64,000 nucleotides of DNA from Agromyces sp. S2-1-8 (GCF_021129215.1 NZ_JAJOLP010000001.1:1364001-1428000); one strand, 5' to 3'; counted from the first letter of the stretch, positions 24,851 to 33,384 are shown. Notes: a model not told the origin generated them from the letters alone. A program made the numbers and translations.

Positions 24851-25120
24851 CTATCGATGCACGTGCGACGGCTGCCCGGTGATGCTCGAGATGTCCTTCT
24901 CGGTCGTGTGCAGCAGCCGCTCGGCGAGATCGCGCAGCGCGCGGGCGACCGCGAGCTCGTCGCCGATCGCGGGCACGTTCGGATCGAGTGGATTGCGATC
25001 GGCCTTGCCGGTGCCGGTCACCTCCCGCCCCGCGGGTGTGCGCACCGTGGCCGCGGCCATCGTGGTGTTCTCTTCTTCGTCGATGTCGACGGTGACGCTC
25101 CACTGCTTCGTCGCATCCAT
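24851..25120 (-). CDS. DUF1876 domain protein
   Basis: An 89-residue protein matching DUF1876 (dsRBD-like fold): WSVTVDIDEEENTTMAAATV, then GTGKADRNPLDPNVPAIGDELAVARALRDLAERLL. This family is actinobacterial and uncharacterised. ATG 25120 (MDATKQW) is preferred to an upstream in-frame ATG at 25150. It diverges from a small gene across a 256-base gap that contains striking twin palindromes. Confidence 0.85.
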   Translation of the reverse strand: MDATKQWSVTVDIDEEENTTMAAATVRTPAGREVTGTGKADRNPLDPNVPAIGDELAVARALRDLAERLLHTTEKDISSITGQPSHVHR

Positions 25121-25213
25121 GGAACTCACCACCTTCCGGTCCGGTTCCACCTTTCAGGGTACCGACCTGCCACGCGTGCGGCGAGGGGATGTCGCGCCCG
25201 TTCTCGGCCCGAT

Positions 25214-25313
25214 CTGAGGTACCTCAGCGAGGCCTGAGGTACCTCAGACGCAGACCTCGGGCGGCGTCTCGGTGAAGATACGGCACACGCCCGATACGAC
25301 CCCGGTACCTCAG
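25214..25313. promoter_or_regulatory. Twin perfect palindromes CTGAGGTACCTCAG plus a third part-site
   Basis: CTGAGGTACCTCAG occurs at 25214-25227 and again at 25234-25247, exactly 20 bases apart (about two helical turns). A third part-site GGTACCTCAG is at 25304-25313. They lie in the gap between the DUF1876 gene and the small gene at 25377. This is the layout of an operator bound by two dimers side by side. No regulator gene is adjacent. Confidence 0.75.
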
Positions 25314-25376
25314 CGACGAATCTGGTCTCAGGCGGCCGGAACGACGGCCGCGAAGCATCCGAAAGGGATCGGAACC

Positions 25377-25562
25377 ATGGACCTCGCAGCCGGCTTCATC
25401 GCCACCACCATCAACCGCAACGACGCCGAGGTCGCGGCCGCCGCGAACGAGCGCCGCCGCACCGAGGGCGAGCGCCACGCCGTCGAGCGCGCCGAGCGCG
25501 GGTCGCGCGGCGGGCGCCTGCACAGCCTCGCCCACCGCCTGCACCTGCACGCGGCGCACTGA
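25377..25562 (+). CDS. Small basic/acidic helical protein, unknown
   Basis: A 61-residue protein starting MDLAAGFIATTINRND and continuing as a charged Ala/Arg/Glu helix with a His-rich end (HSLAHRLHLHAAH). A GAAAGG-like ribosome site precedes the ATG. No family is recognised. It lies downstream of the twin palindromes and may be the gene they control. It could be a short regulatory or stress protein; the call as a gene rests on the start signal and third-position G/C bias. Confidence 0.6.
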   Translation: MDLAAGFIATTINRNDAEVAAAANERRRTEGERHAVERAERGSRGGRLHSLAHRLHLHAAH

Positions 25563-25611
25563 CCGCGGCATCCGGTTCACGACCACGAACCGGATGCCGC
25601 GGCGCGGCGTT

Positions 25612-26055
25612 TCACGACGACGCGGATGCCTCGCCGCCACCAGTCCGCGAACCAGGCTCGGACCTCGACTCGCGCAGCAGCCGGAACTCGTGCCGCCGCA
25701 GCAGCTTCAGCAACCACGACCTCGCCGGGCCGAAGGCGCGCAGGCCCGCCGACGTCTCGATCGGCTCGATGCCGACGACCTCGAATTCGCGCCCCTTCCA
25801 CACGACCGTCGCCCGGTTCGCGGCGACGACGTTGCGGTACCAGTTCACCTCGGGCCCGTAGGTGAGCTCAGCGACGAACCCCTCGGGCACGCGGGCGAGC
25901 ACGAGCGGCGTCTCGTAGGCACGGCCGCTCTTGCGCCCCGTGGTCCGGATGAGCGCGAACGGACCCGCGCCGCGCCGCGCCATCCACAGCGTGAGCCGGT
26001 TGAGCGTGTGCTGGATGAACGTCAGCCACCCCCGCTTGAACCAGCCCATCGCCAT
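25612..26055 (-). CDS. Deazaflavin (F420)-dependent nitroreductase family protein (DUF385)
   Basis: A 147-residue protein of the Ddn/DUF385 split-barrel family: LIRTTGRKSGRAYETPLVLARV (the TxGRKSG phosphate-binding pattern), then TYGPEVNWYRNVVAANRATVVW. These bind F420 and reduce quinones or nitro compounds at the membrane. An LLM-class F420-type enzyme elsewhere in the window fits a genome that makes F420. The N-terminal helix WLTFIQHTLNRLTLWMAR may associate with the membrane. Confidence 0.87.
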   Translation of the reverse strand: MAMGWFKRGWLTFIQHTLNRLTLWMARRGAGPFALIRTTGRKSGRAYETPLVLARVPEGFVAELTYGPEVNWYRNVVAANRATVVWKGREFEVVGIEPIETSAGLRAFGPARSWLLKLLRRHEFRLLRESRSEPGSRTGGGEASASS

Positions 26056-26229
26056 GGTCCGATTCTCGTGAGGTCGCGCGGCGCTGTGAACCCCCGGCGG
26101 TGCCTGATCGGGTCATCGGGACGTTCATATCTCCCACGTTGGCCCGCTCACGCCCCCAGTACTGGGAGGCGCGAGGCAACGACGTCTGGCGGTAGCCTCT
26201 CGCGGACAACTCGAAGAGGAGCATCCGCA

Positions 26230-27192
26230 ATGGCCGGGGGAAGCGCAGGTTGGTTCGATGACGGGTCGGGCGAGCTCCGGTGGTGGGATGGCTCCCGCTG
26301 GACCTCGTACTACTTCGACGGCGAGTCGGGCGAGGTTGTCGACCGTACGTCGTCTCTGACGCCAAGTGCAGTCGGTCCGGAGACTGCGGAGCCTGCCGCG
26401 AGGTCGCGCCTCAAGCGCAAACCCGTGATCATCACCGCCGTGATCATCGGTGGTGTCATCCTGGTGAGCCGCGGCCCGGCAGCGGTGCTGGTCGCAGCCG
26501 GTCTATCGGTAGCAGCTGTCGGGATATATGCCCTGATCAACGGGTCGGCCGACCGCCTGAAGATCCGCACTCGCCGCGTCGCGACTGGTGTTCTACTTGC
26601 CGGATTGTTCGCATCAGCAATTGGTGGCGCGGCGGTGGCCGCGAATCAACCCACAACGAACAAGGCCGTGCCATTTGCGGCGACAAGCTCAGACGGCAGA
26701 CGCCAGGGGACACCGACCCCGCCTGAGACGCAGCCCCCTACGCCAACGCCCGTTGTCAAGGAGACCATCGTCGAGGAGCGCAGTCCGATCGCGTACGGTT
26801 CCTCGAATGTCGACGACCCGAACCTGGATGTCGGAACCACTGCTGTCGTGACGGCCGGCGTGAACGGGGAGAAGGTCACTCGGATCCGCGTTACGACCGT
26901 CGACGGTGTGGAGACCGCTCGCGAGGTGATCGGAGAGATCATGGCGGTAACGCCCATCGACGAGGTCATCGCGATCGGTTCGCGCCAGCCAGCACCGCCG
27001 CCCGCGCCTGCACCTGCAGACGGCGGTTGCGACTCGAACTACGACGGTGCGTGCGTGCCGATCGCCTCAGATGTGGATTGTTCAGGCGGAAGCGGCAACG
27101 GCCCCGAGTATGTCGACGGCCCCGTGTGGATTGTTGGCAGCGACGTCTACGATCTTGACCGCGATGGAGATGGCATCGCCTGCGACACCTGA
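26230..27192 (+). CDS. Surface protein: DUF2510, two membrane helices, G5 and Excalibur domains
   Basis: A 320-residue protein. Domains in order: DUF2510 (WFDDGSGELRWWDGSRW, 7-30); two or three hydrophobic stretches (ITAVIIGGVILVS and following, 73-145); a Pro/Thr-rich linker; a G5 domain (about 178-245, KETIVEERSPI ... EVIGEIMAVTPIDEVIAIG); and a C-terminal Excalibur-like calcium-binding segment ending DLDRDGDGIACDT. The G5 domain binds peptidoglycan or amino sugars, so the outside part likely contacts the cell wall. GAGGAG precedes the ATG. Base composition is slightly more AT-rich than average. Confidence 0.85.
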   Translation: MAGGSAGWFDDGSGELRWWDGSRWTSYYFDGESGEVVDRTSSLTPSAVGPETAEPAARSRLKRKPVIITAVIIGGVILVSRGPAAVLVAAGLSVAAVGIYALINGSADRLKIRTRRVATGVLLAGLFASAIGGAAVAANQPTTNKAVPFAATSSDGRRQGTPTPPETQPPTPTPVVKETIVEERSPIAYGSSNVDDPNLDVGTTAVVTAGVNGEKVTRIRVTTVDGVETAREVIGEIMAVTPIDEVIAIGSRQPAPPPAPAPADGGCDSNYDGACVPIASDVDCSGGSGNGPEYVDGPVWIVGSDVYDLDRDGDGIACDT

Positions 27193-27255
27193 CGTGCCGC
27201 TGAGACGTGCCGAGCTCCCGAGCAACAGCGGGCGGGATGCGGTTCGGGAAGGCGA

Positions 27256-27370
27256 CCACTCGACCACATGACCAACAGGGAGGGCCGGCCACTCGACCAC
27301 ATGACCACAGGGAGGGCGGCCACAAGTCCACAAATCCACACGTCGGTGAGCCACAAGTCCACAAGTCCAC
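27256..27370. repeat. Tandem and short direct repeats in a gene-free stretch
   Basis: The 316-base gap 27193-27508 has no gene. It holds two near-identical tandem units (27256-27288 and 27289-27319) beginning CCACTCGACCACATGACCA and ending AGGGAGGGC(C)GG. After these comes a run of CCACAAGTCCACAA-type units to 27370. On the minus strand it reads as TTGTGGACTTGTGG repeats. Confidence 0.75.
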
Positions 27371-27436
27371 ATGCCTTCGCGAACGGGATCCCCTGCGGGC
27401 CGACCGCGCTGCTCCACAGACGTGTGCGCGGGGCGT

Positions 27437-27508
27437 GGTTTCGACACGCGTCCGACTCCGTCGGGCGCTACTCAACCAGCGGAGCCGTCCGACTTCGTCG
27501 GGCGCTCG
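27437..27508. repeat. Degenerate dispersed repeats downstream of the glutaminase gene
   Basis: Two inverted-form copies in tandem (GGTTTCGACACG... to ...CTACTCAACCAGC, then CGTCCGACTTCGTCGGGCGC to CGTCAACCGGC). They abut the stop codon of the minus-strand glutaminase gene. Confidence 0.7.
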
Positions 27509-28750
27509 TCAACCGGCGGCGGGGCCGGCGAGCACCCCGTCGGGGTCGCGCACCTCGACGCGCGGGCGGCCGTCGTCGAGTCGGCCCATCGTCTCGGGCA
27601 GGGCGCTGAAGATCTTGCGCGAGCCCGCGGCCACCCTCGTCACCGCGGTGAAGTCGAGCACGAGGCATCCATGATCGCCCACCAGGGGAGCGAGGCGGCT
27701 CACGATCTCCTCGGCCTCCGAGAAGAGGATCTCGCCGCGCAGCATCGCGACCGTGTCGCCCGAGCCGTCCGATCCGTCGCGCGAGAGCGACGCGATCGGC
27801 GACAGCGGCGCCCCGTGGTGCTGCAGCATGTGCAGGCCGTGCCGCTGCGACAGCAGCTCGAGCGTCGCGACGCCGCGCACGCTGTTGCCGCGCGCGTCGA
27901 GGCGCGGGCTGAACGTGCCGATGCCGAACTGCCCGGGCTGCACGGCCGCGATGCCGCCGCCGACGCCGCTCTTCGCGGGCAGGCCGACCCGCACCATCCA
28001 GTCGCCCGACTCGTCGTACATGCCGCAGCTCGTCATGACCGCGGTGGTCCAGCGCGCGGCATCCTCGCTGATGACGCGCTCGCCCGTCACGGGGTTCACG
28101 CCGCCGGTCGCGAGCGTCGCCGCCATGATCGCGAGGTCGCGGGCGTTGACCGAGATCGAGCACTGGCGGAAGTACGCGAGCGTCGCCACGTCGACCGCCG
28201 ACCCGAGGGTGCCTGCCGAGCGGGTCAGGTAGGCGAGCGCGCGATTGCGGTCGCCGGTCGTGGCCTCCGACGAGTACACGTCCTCATCGACCCGCAGGTC
28301 GCGGCCCGCGAACCGCTCGATGCCCGCGAGCACGGCGGCGAACTTCTCGTCGGCGGTGTCGCCCGCCATGAGCGAGGTCATGACGATGGCGCCCGCGTTG
28401 ATCATCGGGTTGCGAGGGCGGCCGGATGCCTCGTCGAGGCTGATCGCGTTGAACGGTTCGCCGCTCGGTTCGAGGTCGACGTGCGTGCGCACCTCGTCGA
28501 GCCCCCGCGCGTCGACCGCGAGCGCGAACACGAACGGCTTCGACACCGACTGGATCGTGAACTCCGCCTCGACGTCGCCCGCCTCGTGCACCACCCCGTG
28601 CGTGCTCGCGAGCGCCGCACCGAGCTGGTCGGGCTCGACCTTCGCGAGCTCGGGAATGTACGACGCAACCGCCCCGTCGGCGCGATCTCGCACGGCGTCG
28701 AGCACCGACTCGAGTGCGTGACGAACCGGATCCCCCAGAGCGGCAGCCAT
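27509..28750 (-). CDS. glsA: Glutaminase with C-terminal STAS domain
   Basis: A 413-residue cytoplasmic glutaminase A (L-Gln to L-Glu + NH3). The serine/lysine catalytic pair is in FTIQSVSKPF (Ser68-x-x-Lys71). Further conserved segments are NPMINAGAIV, SGVGGGI and GIGTFSPRLD. The enzyme domain (about 1-310) is followed by a STAS domain (about 325-405, LVLDFTAVTRVAAGSR), an architecture known in actinobacterial glutaminases and thought to be regulatory. Start ATG at 28750. Dispersed repeats follow its stop and precede its start. Confidence 0.93.
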   Translation of the reverse strand: MAAALGDPVRHALESVLDAVRDRADGAVASYIPELAKVEPDQLGAALASTHGVVHEAGDVEAEFTIQSVSKPFVFALAVDARGLDEVRTHVDLEPSGEPFNAISLDEASGRPRNPMINAGAIVMTSLMAGDTADEKFAAVLAGIERFAGRDLRVDEDVYSSEATTGDRNRALAYLTRSAGTLGSAVDVATLAYFRQCSISVNARDLAIMAATLATGGVNPVTGERVISEDAARWTTAVMTSCGMYDESGDWMVRVGLPAKSGVGGGIAAVQPGQFGIGTFSPRLDARGNSVRGVATLELLSQRHGLHMLQHHGAPLSPIASLSRDGSDGSGDTVAMLRGEILFSEAEEIVSRLAPLVGDHGCLVLDFTAVTRVAAGSRKIFSALPETMGRLDDGRPRVEVRDPDGVLAGPAAG

Positions 28751-28776
28751 GCGGTCAGCCTACGACCGCAGCCGTC

Positions 28777-28823
28777 GGTTGAGTAGGGGCGATACGGAGC
28801 GACGCCCGGTATCGAAGCCACGG
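28777..28823. repeat. Dispersed repeat, GGTTGAG variant
   Basis: The sequence runs from GGTTGAGTAGGGGCGATACG to CGGTATCGAAGCCACGGG. It is a degenerate copy in the 106-base gap between the divergent glutaminase and reductase genes, so it lies within or next to their promoters. Confidence 0.75.
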
Positions 28824-28856
28824 GAACAACCCGCGCGCGTGGGCGTTGCACTCACC

Positions 28857-29510
28857 ATGACCACCCTCGGAATCATCGGTGCAGGACACATCGGCAGCCA
28901 GGTCGCCCGCGCGGCCGTCAAGAGCGGATACGAGGTGGTGATCGCGAACTCCCGCGGACCCGAGACGCTCGAGGGGCTCATCGCCGAGCTCGGCCCGCAC
29001 GCCCGCGCCGCCACCGCAGCCGAAGCCGCGACCGCCGCCGACATCGCCGTCGTCACGGTGCCGTTCAAGGCGTACGGGTCGATTCCGGTCGAGCCGCTCG
29101 CGGGCAAGATCGTCATCGACACCGACAACTACTACTGGGAGCGCGACGGCCACGTGCCCGCCCTCGACGAGGGCCGCGACACCGTCACCGGCATGCTGCA
29201 GAAGCACCTCGCGACGAGCCACGTCGCGAAGGGCTTCAACCACATCACGGCCGCCGACATCACGACCGACGGTCGCCCGGCCGGCGACCCGGCCCGCCGC
29301 GCGCTCGCGACGGCGAGCGACCACGAGGATGCCGCGGCCTTCGTCACCTCGCTCTACGACGAGTTCGGCTTCGACACCGTGAACGTCGGGCCGCTCGACG
29401 AGAGCTGGCGGGTCGAGCGCGACCAGCCCGCCTACGAGTCCGGCGCGCAGACCCGCGACGAGCTCGCCGCCAACCTCGCGAAGGCGAAGCGCATCACCTC
29501 CGCCGGTTGA
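28857..29510 (+). CDS. NADPH-dependent F420 reductase-like protein
   Basis: A 217-residue Rossmann protein of the NADP/F420 oxidoreductase type: GIIGAGHIGSQVARAAVKSGYEVVIANSRG at the N-terminus, then DIAVVTVPFKAYGSIP and DTDNYYWERDG. FNHI near the middle is the family's typical F-N pattern. It may reduce F420 with NADPH or another substrate. ATG 28857 begins right at the Rossmann fold. Its last codons and stop (GGT TGA) form the beginning of a dispersed repeat, so the repeat supplies the stop codon. Confidence 0.85.
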   Translation: MTTLGIIGAGHIGSQVARAAVKSGYEVVIANSRGPETLEGLIAELGPHARAATAAEAATAADIAVVTVPFKAYGSIPVEPLAGKIVIDTDNYYWERDGHVPALDEGRDTVTGMLQKHLATSHVAKGFNHITAADITTDGRPAGDPARRALATASDHEDAAAFVTSLYDEFGFDTVNVGPLDESWRVERDQPAYESGAQTRDELAANLAKAKRITSAG

Positions 29511-29606
29511 GCAGCGCCGGCGCGGAGCGACGACGCGTATCGAAACCAAGCCCTGATCGCACCGGGGGTCTCGATACGCGTCGCCTGCGGCGGCGCTGCT
29601 CAACCG
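29505..29606. repeat. Inverted pair of dispersed repeats forming a long hairpin
   Basis: A GGTTGAG-form copy (29505-29547) and a reverse-form copy (29566-29606, ending CTGCTCAACC) face each other across an 18-base loop. Together they could fold into a stem of about 40 bases downstream of the reductase gene, and may terminate transcription. Confidence 0.8.
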
Positions 29607-29708
29607 ACGAGGTTCGAGAAGGGCAGGGGTCCCCATCGTGCAAGTGGGCGGTGGACAGTAGCATCTGATCCCAGTGCCCTGTCCGGCACGGAATCCGTTG
29701 GAGGACTC

Positions 29709-30506
29709 GTGACGTTCGACCCGTCCGCGCCGGTGCCCCCGGTACCCCAGCCGCCGGTGCAACCGCCCGCCGCGCAGCCGCCCGTGCCGGGCGAGCCCGG
29801 TCAGCCGGCTCCCGGTGCTGAGCGTCCGAAGGGACTCGCGGGGGCGCTCACCGCGGCGATCATCGTGTCGGCGCTGCCGATCGTGATGATCCCGCTGCTC
29901 GCGATCTGGATGATCGTCGCGCTCGCGCAGCTGCCCTGGACCACCGGCGGCTCCGGCGACGAGTGGTCGAGCAGCGACCCGCTCGTGGAGGACCCGCTCG
30001 CCGCGGGCGACCTGCCGATCGACCTGCCGTGGGACGTCGACCTCGACGGCGACGCCTACCTGGCGCTCGCCTCGAGCTTCCCCGGCGACGACGCGTGGAC
30101 CGCGGGCGAGAGCGACGGCACGTCGATGACGTACGACAACGCCGCCACCGGCTGCTCGGTCTGGTACACGAACGGCAGCGACGGCTCCGACCTCACCGGC
30201 GAAGACGACCGGTCGGCGAGCCTCACGCTCATCGACTCCACCTTCGGCACGACGGTCGACCGGGCGAACGCGTACGACGTCGCGCTCGTCTCGGGCGACG
30301 GTGTCGAGACCGGCGTCGCCGATGCCGTCGCGATCGACCTCGAGGGCGACCGGTACTACACCGTGATCGCGCGCAGCATCACCGATGTCGGCGAGGCCGT
30401 GATCATCTCGGCCGAGTGCGACGCGGCCGAGCAGCTGCCCGAGACCGTCGCCGCCGCGACCGACCTCTTGACCGTCGGCGTCGTGCCGGCCGAATCCGTG
30501 GAGTGA
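29709..30506 (+). CDS. Pro-rich single-pass membrane protein with extracellular domain, unknown
   Basis: A 265-residue protein. The N-terminal 40 residues are Pro-rich (PPVPQPPVQPPAAQPPVP), one or two hydrophobic stretches follow (ALTAAIIVSALPIVMIPLLA, about 50-75), and the rest is an acidic extracellular domain with two Cys (TGCSVW and AECDAAEQ) that could pair. GTG start with GGAGG site. It opens a three-gene operon with the DUF5684 protein and a small cytoplasmic protein. No function is recognised. Confidence 0.7.
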   Translation: MTFDPSAPVPPVPQPPVQPPAAQPPVPGEPGQPAPGAERPKGLAGALTAAIIVSALPIVMIPLLAIWMIVALAQLPWTTGGSGDEWSSSDPLVEDPLAAGDLPIDLPWDVDLDGDAYLALASSFPGDDAWTAGESDGTSMTYDNAATGCSVWYTNGSDGSDLTGEDDRSASLTLIDSTFGTTVDRANAYDVALVSGDGVETGVADAVAIDLEGDRYYTVIARSITDVGEAVIISAECDAAEQLPETVAAATDLLTVGVVPAESVE

Positions 30507-30511
30507 CCGAG

Positions 30512-31186
30512 ATGTTCCTGACCGAATCGCAGGCGAACCCCGGTGACGTGTTCGCCGTCTTCGTGCCGCTCATGCTCTTCTACGGCCTGCTCTTCGTCTT
30601 CGCGATCGCGACCTACGTGCTCATGGCGATCTTCCTCTCGAAGGTCTTCGTCAAGACCGGCAACGAGGGATGGCCGGCCTGGGTGCCGGTGTACAGCTCG
30701 TGGCGCGTGCTCGAGATCGCCGGATTCCAGGGCTGGATCGCGCTGCTCTCGTTCGTGCCGTTCGGCAACATCGTCGCGCTCGTGTTCCTGATCATGGCCG
30801 TCAACCGCATCAACAAGGGCTTCGGCCGATCGGCCGGCTGGACGGTGCTGTACGTCTTCCTGCCGCTCATCTGGGGTGCGCTCATGGGCTACGGACGCAC
30901 CGAGCCCTGGCGCGGGCCGGCCGCGTGGCTGCCCGAGGCCGGGTACTACGCCTACCCGCCGCAGGCACAGCCGTATCCCGGCGCGGCGCAGGCGCAGCCC
31001 TACCCCGGTGCGCCCCCGGCGCAGGCGCAGCCGTATCCGCCGCAGCCGGCCGCGTACCCGCCGGCCGCGCCGCCTGCAGTGGCCGCACCGGCCGCGCCGG
31101 CCGCGCCGGAGCCGCCTGCCCCTCCGGTGCCGCCCGCTCCGCCCGCTCCGCCCGTCCCGCCGACCGACCCGAACCAGGGAGCCTGA
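30512..31186 (+). CDS. DUF5684-like membrane protein with Pro/Ala-rich tail
   Basis: A 224-residue protein with three membrane helices (MLFYGLLFVFAIATYVLMAIFL, WIALLSFVPFGNIVALVFLIM, WTVLYVFLPLIWGALMGYG). The signature KTGNEGWPAWVPVYSSWRVLEIAG between the first two is typical of DUF5684. The C-terminal 75 residues are low complexity, with repeats of AQPYPGA/QAQPYP then Ala/Pro runs. ATG 30512 is preferred because GGAG lies 8 bases ahead; a GTG overlapping the previous stop (30503) is possible. Function unknown. Confidence 0.78.
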   Translation: MFLTESQANPGDVFAVFVPLMLFYGLLFVFAIATYVLMAIFLSKVFVKTGNEGWPAWVPVYSSWRVLEIAGFQGWIALLSFVPFGNIVALVFLIMAVNRINKGFGRSAGWTVLYVFLPLIWGALMGYGRTEPWRGPAAWLPEAGYYAYPPQAQPYPGAAQAQPYPGAPPAQAQPYPPQPAAYPPAAPPAVAAPAAPAAPEPPAPPVPPAPPAPPVPPTDPNQGA

Positions 31187-31189
31187 ACC

Positions 31190-31555
31190 ATGACCCAGCT
31201 GATCCTCTCCGGCAACGACCAGCAGACCGTTCCCGTCGTCATCGAGATCTCGCGCGGCCTCGGCTACGAGGCGACGCAGCCGACCCCGGGCAGCATCAAG
31301 CTCGAGCGCGGCGACTTCTCGAAGACGATGCTGCTCGGCGCGATGGCGGGCAAGAACTTCCACATCTCGTTCACGTTCGACATCGGGGTGGACCAGTACG
31401 GCAACACCTGGCTGCGCTTCGACGAGGGGACCGGGCTCGGCGCGGTCAAGGGCGGCGCGATCGGCTACTCGAAGACGAAGAAGGCGTACGCCGAGTACCT
31501 CGACGCGCTGCGTCGGCAGACGACCGAACGCGGCATGCTGCTCGGCGAGCAGTAG
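31190..31555 (+). CDS. Small soluble protein of the membrane-protein operon, unknown
   Basis: A 121-residue protein starting MTQLILSGNDQQTVPVVIEI, three bases after the stop of the DUF5684-type gene, so the operon is tight. It has mixed alpha/beta character and a conserved-looking centre (NFHISFTFDIGVDQYGNTWLRF). No known family is recognised. Downstream is an inverted pair of dispersed repeats. Confidence 0.65.
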   Translation: MTQLILSGNDQQTVPVVIEISRGLGYEATQPTPGSIKLERGDFSKTMLLGAMAGKNFHISFTFDIGVDQYGNTWLRFDEGTGLGAVKGGAIGYSKTKKAYAEYLDALRRQTTERGMLLGEQ

Positions 31556-31575
31556 GCGGCGCTGCGCGCTCTGTC

Positions 31576-31655
31576 GGTCGAGGAGCGACGAAGGAGCGTA
31601 TCGAGACCACGACCGGGTGGTCTCGATACGGCGCTGCGCGCCTGCTCGACCGACC
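31576..31655. repeat. Inverted pair of dispersed repeats
   Basis: Forward copy 31576-31610 (reference form with GAGGAGCG) and reverse copy 31619-31655 face each other across 8 bases, forming a hairpin between the small operon and the ROK gene. A probable terminator or processing structure. Confidence 0.85.
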
Positions 31656-31757
31656 GGGCGAGATAGTGAGAGCGCTCCCTCCCAATTTCTCCATCGATGT
31701 GACAAACTCGGAGGAGGCGGTTCGCGATGCAGCGAACCCGTGGGGAGGGGGCACGAG

Positions 31758-33056
31758 ATGGCACAGGCTCCGACACCCACGCTATCCGACCCGGCTTCGC
31801 CGGCGCAGCCGCAGGCATCCGCCCCAGCCGCCCGCCGCGGTACCAACCTGCCGCGCATGGGCGACTTCAACCGCTCGGTCATCTTCGATGCGATCCGCCG
31901 CGCGCCCGAGGGTCGCAGCCGCGTCGAACTCGTCGAGATGACCGGCCTCTCGACGCAGACCGTCAGCAACATCGCCCGTCGCCTGCTCGACGACGCGCTC
32001 ATCGTCGAGGCGGGCAAGACGAGCGCGGCGGGGCTCGGCAAGCCGCGCACGATCCTGCGGCTGAACCCCGACGGGCTCTACGCCGCCGGCGTGCACATCG
32101 ACCCCGCAGTCATGACCTTCGTGCTGCTCGACCTCACCGGCCGGGTCGTCGCGCACAGCCGGCTGAAGACGCCGAAGGCCGCCGACCCCGATCACGTGAT
32201 GGCCCGCATCGACGACCGGTTCGAACAGCTCGTCGCCGACTCCGGAATCGCCCGCGAGAAGATCGTCGGCCTCGGGCTCGCCGCCCCCGGCCCCATCGAC
32301 CAGGAGCGCGGCACGATCGTCGACCCGCCGAACCTGCACGGCTGGCACCGCGTGCCCCTGCGCGACGCGCTCGAGCGGTCGACCGGCCTGCCTGTACTCG
32401 TCGACAAGGACGTGACGGCGGCCGCCGTCGCCGAGACGTGGGTCGGTGGCGAGAGCGGCACCGGATCGTTCGTCTTCTTCTACATCGGCACCGGCATCGG
32501 AGCGGGTCTCGTGCTCGACGACGAGCTCATGCGCGGCGTCTCGGGCAACGCGGGCGAGATCGGCCACATCGTCGCCGATCCCGACGGGCCGCCGTGCTTC
32601 TGCGGCCAGCGCGGCTGCATCGCGGTCACCATCACGCCGCAGGCGATGGTCGACGAGGCCGAAGACGCGGGCGTGCTCGCGCCCGCCCCGCACGAGACGC
32701 CCCGCGAGATCGACGCCCAGTTCGACCTGCTCTGCGAAGCCGCGGCCGCTGGGGACGCCTCGGCGGCAGCCATCCTCGACCGCGCAGCCGACCGCACGGC
32801 CCGCACCGTCGCCGTGCTCACCAACCTGCTCGACGTCGACCGCGTCGTCTTCGGCGGGCCGTTCTGGGCGCGCCTGGAGGCGCGGTACCTCGAGCGCATT
32901 CCGCCGCGCCTCGACGAGTACAGCGCGACGGCGGCGCTGCGAAGGATCGAGGTCGCGGGCACCGGAGTGGGCGACGACGTCGCGGCGATCGGCGCGGCGA
33001 GCCTCGTGCTCGAGCGCAGCTTCACGCCCTCGGCGACCCGGCTGCTGCTCGGGTAG
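31758..33056 (+). CDS. ROK-family transcriptional repressor of the mannoside cluster
   Basis: A 432-residue ROK repressor. The N-terminal winged helix-turn-helix is about 38-95 (VIFDAIRRAPEGRSRVELVEMTGLSTQTVSNIARRLL). The sugar-kinase-like domain has the ROK signature around GLGLAAPGPID and VDKDVTAAAVAE, and the zinc motif CFCGQRGCIAV (CxCGxxGCxE-like, with A in place of E). It probably binds a sugar effector and controls the mannoside ABC genes that follow. ATG 31758 (MAQAP) begins a disordered 30-residue arm. It follows an inverted repeat pair. Confidence 0.88.
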   Translation: MAQAPTPTLSDPASPAQPQASAPAARRGTNLPRMGDFNRSVIFDAIRRAPEGRSRVELVEMTGLSTQTVSNIARRLLDDALIVEAGKTSAAGLGKPRTILRLNPDGLYAAGVHIDPAVMTFVLLDLTGRVVAHSRLKTPKAADPDHVMARIDDRFEQLVADSGIAREKIVGLGLAAPGPIDQERGTIVDPPNLHGWHRVPLRDALERSTGLPVLVDKDVTAAAVAETWVGGESGTGSFVFFYIGTGIGAGLVLDDELMRGVSGNAGEIGHIVADPDGPPCFCGQRGCIAVTITPQAMVDEAEDAGVLAPAPHETPREIDAQFDLLCEAAAAGDASAAAILDRAADRTARTVAVLTNLLDVDRVVFGGPFWARLEARYLERIPPRLDEYSATAALRRIEVAGTGVGDDVAAIGAASLVLERSFTPSATRLLLG

Positions 33057-33106
33057 ACGCGAGTGGGGTGAGGGGCGCCCCGACGGAGGGGCGGCATCCA
33101 CCAGCT

Positions 33107-33149
33107 GGTTGAGGAGCGCCGCCGCGGCGCGGCGACGCGTCTCGGAACC
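33107..33149. repeat. Dispersed repeat, GGTTGAG variant
   Basis: A copy with a GCCGCCGCGGCGCGGCG middle, in the 328-base gap 33057-33384 between the ROK gene and the ABC operon. The rest of that gap holds a promoter candidate and no gene. Confidence 0.75.
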
Positions 33150-33172
33150 AACGTCACCGGACAAATTGCCCC

Positions 33173-33201
33173 TTGCCGACTAACTCCATTCGATTTACTA
33201 T
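33173..33201 (+). promoter_or_regulatory. Candidate sigma-70-type promoter of the mannoside ABC operon
   Basis: TTGCCG (33173-33178), 17-base spacer, TACTAT (33196-33201), in a locally AT-rich stretch. It leaves a 5' leader of about 175 bases before the binding-protein gene, room for a ROK operator. Confidence 0.5.
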
Positions 33202-33384
33202 GTGCAGGTGGGGAACGCGAACGCCCCGCGGAGCGCGGTTCGGGGGAGCCGACGGTCTCCACGGGGCGTGTCGCTTCCGCACGCCCACATGAGTCCCGAT
33301 GCCCCAGCGGGTCAGCACCATCACGCGCACCACCCGACAACGCCCGAACCGCCTGCAAGCACTCGAGCAAAGGAGCACGAGACC

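Noticed and set aside
27256-27370. CRISPR array
   Set aside because: Units are directly adjacent without unique spacers of constant length, and no cas genes are present.
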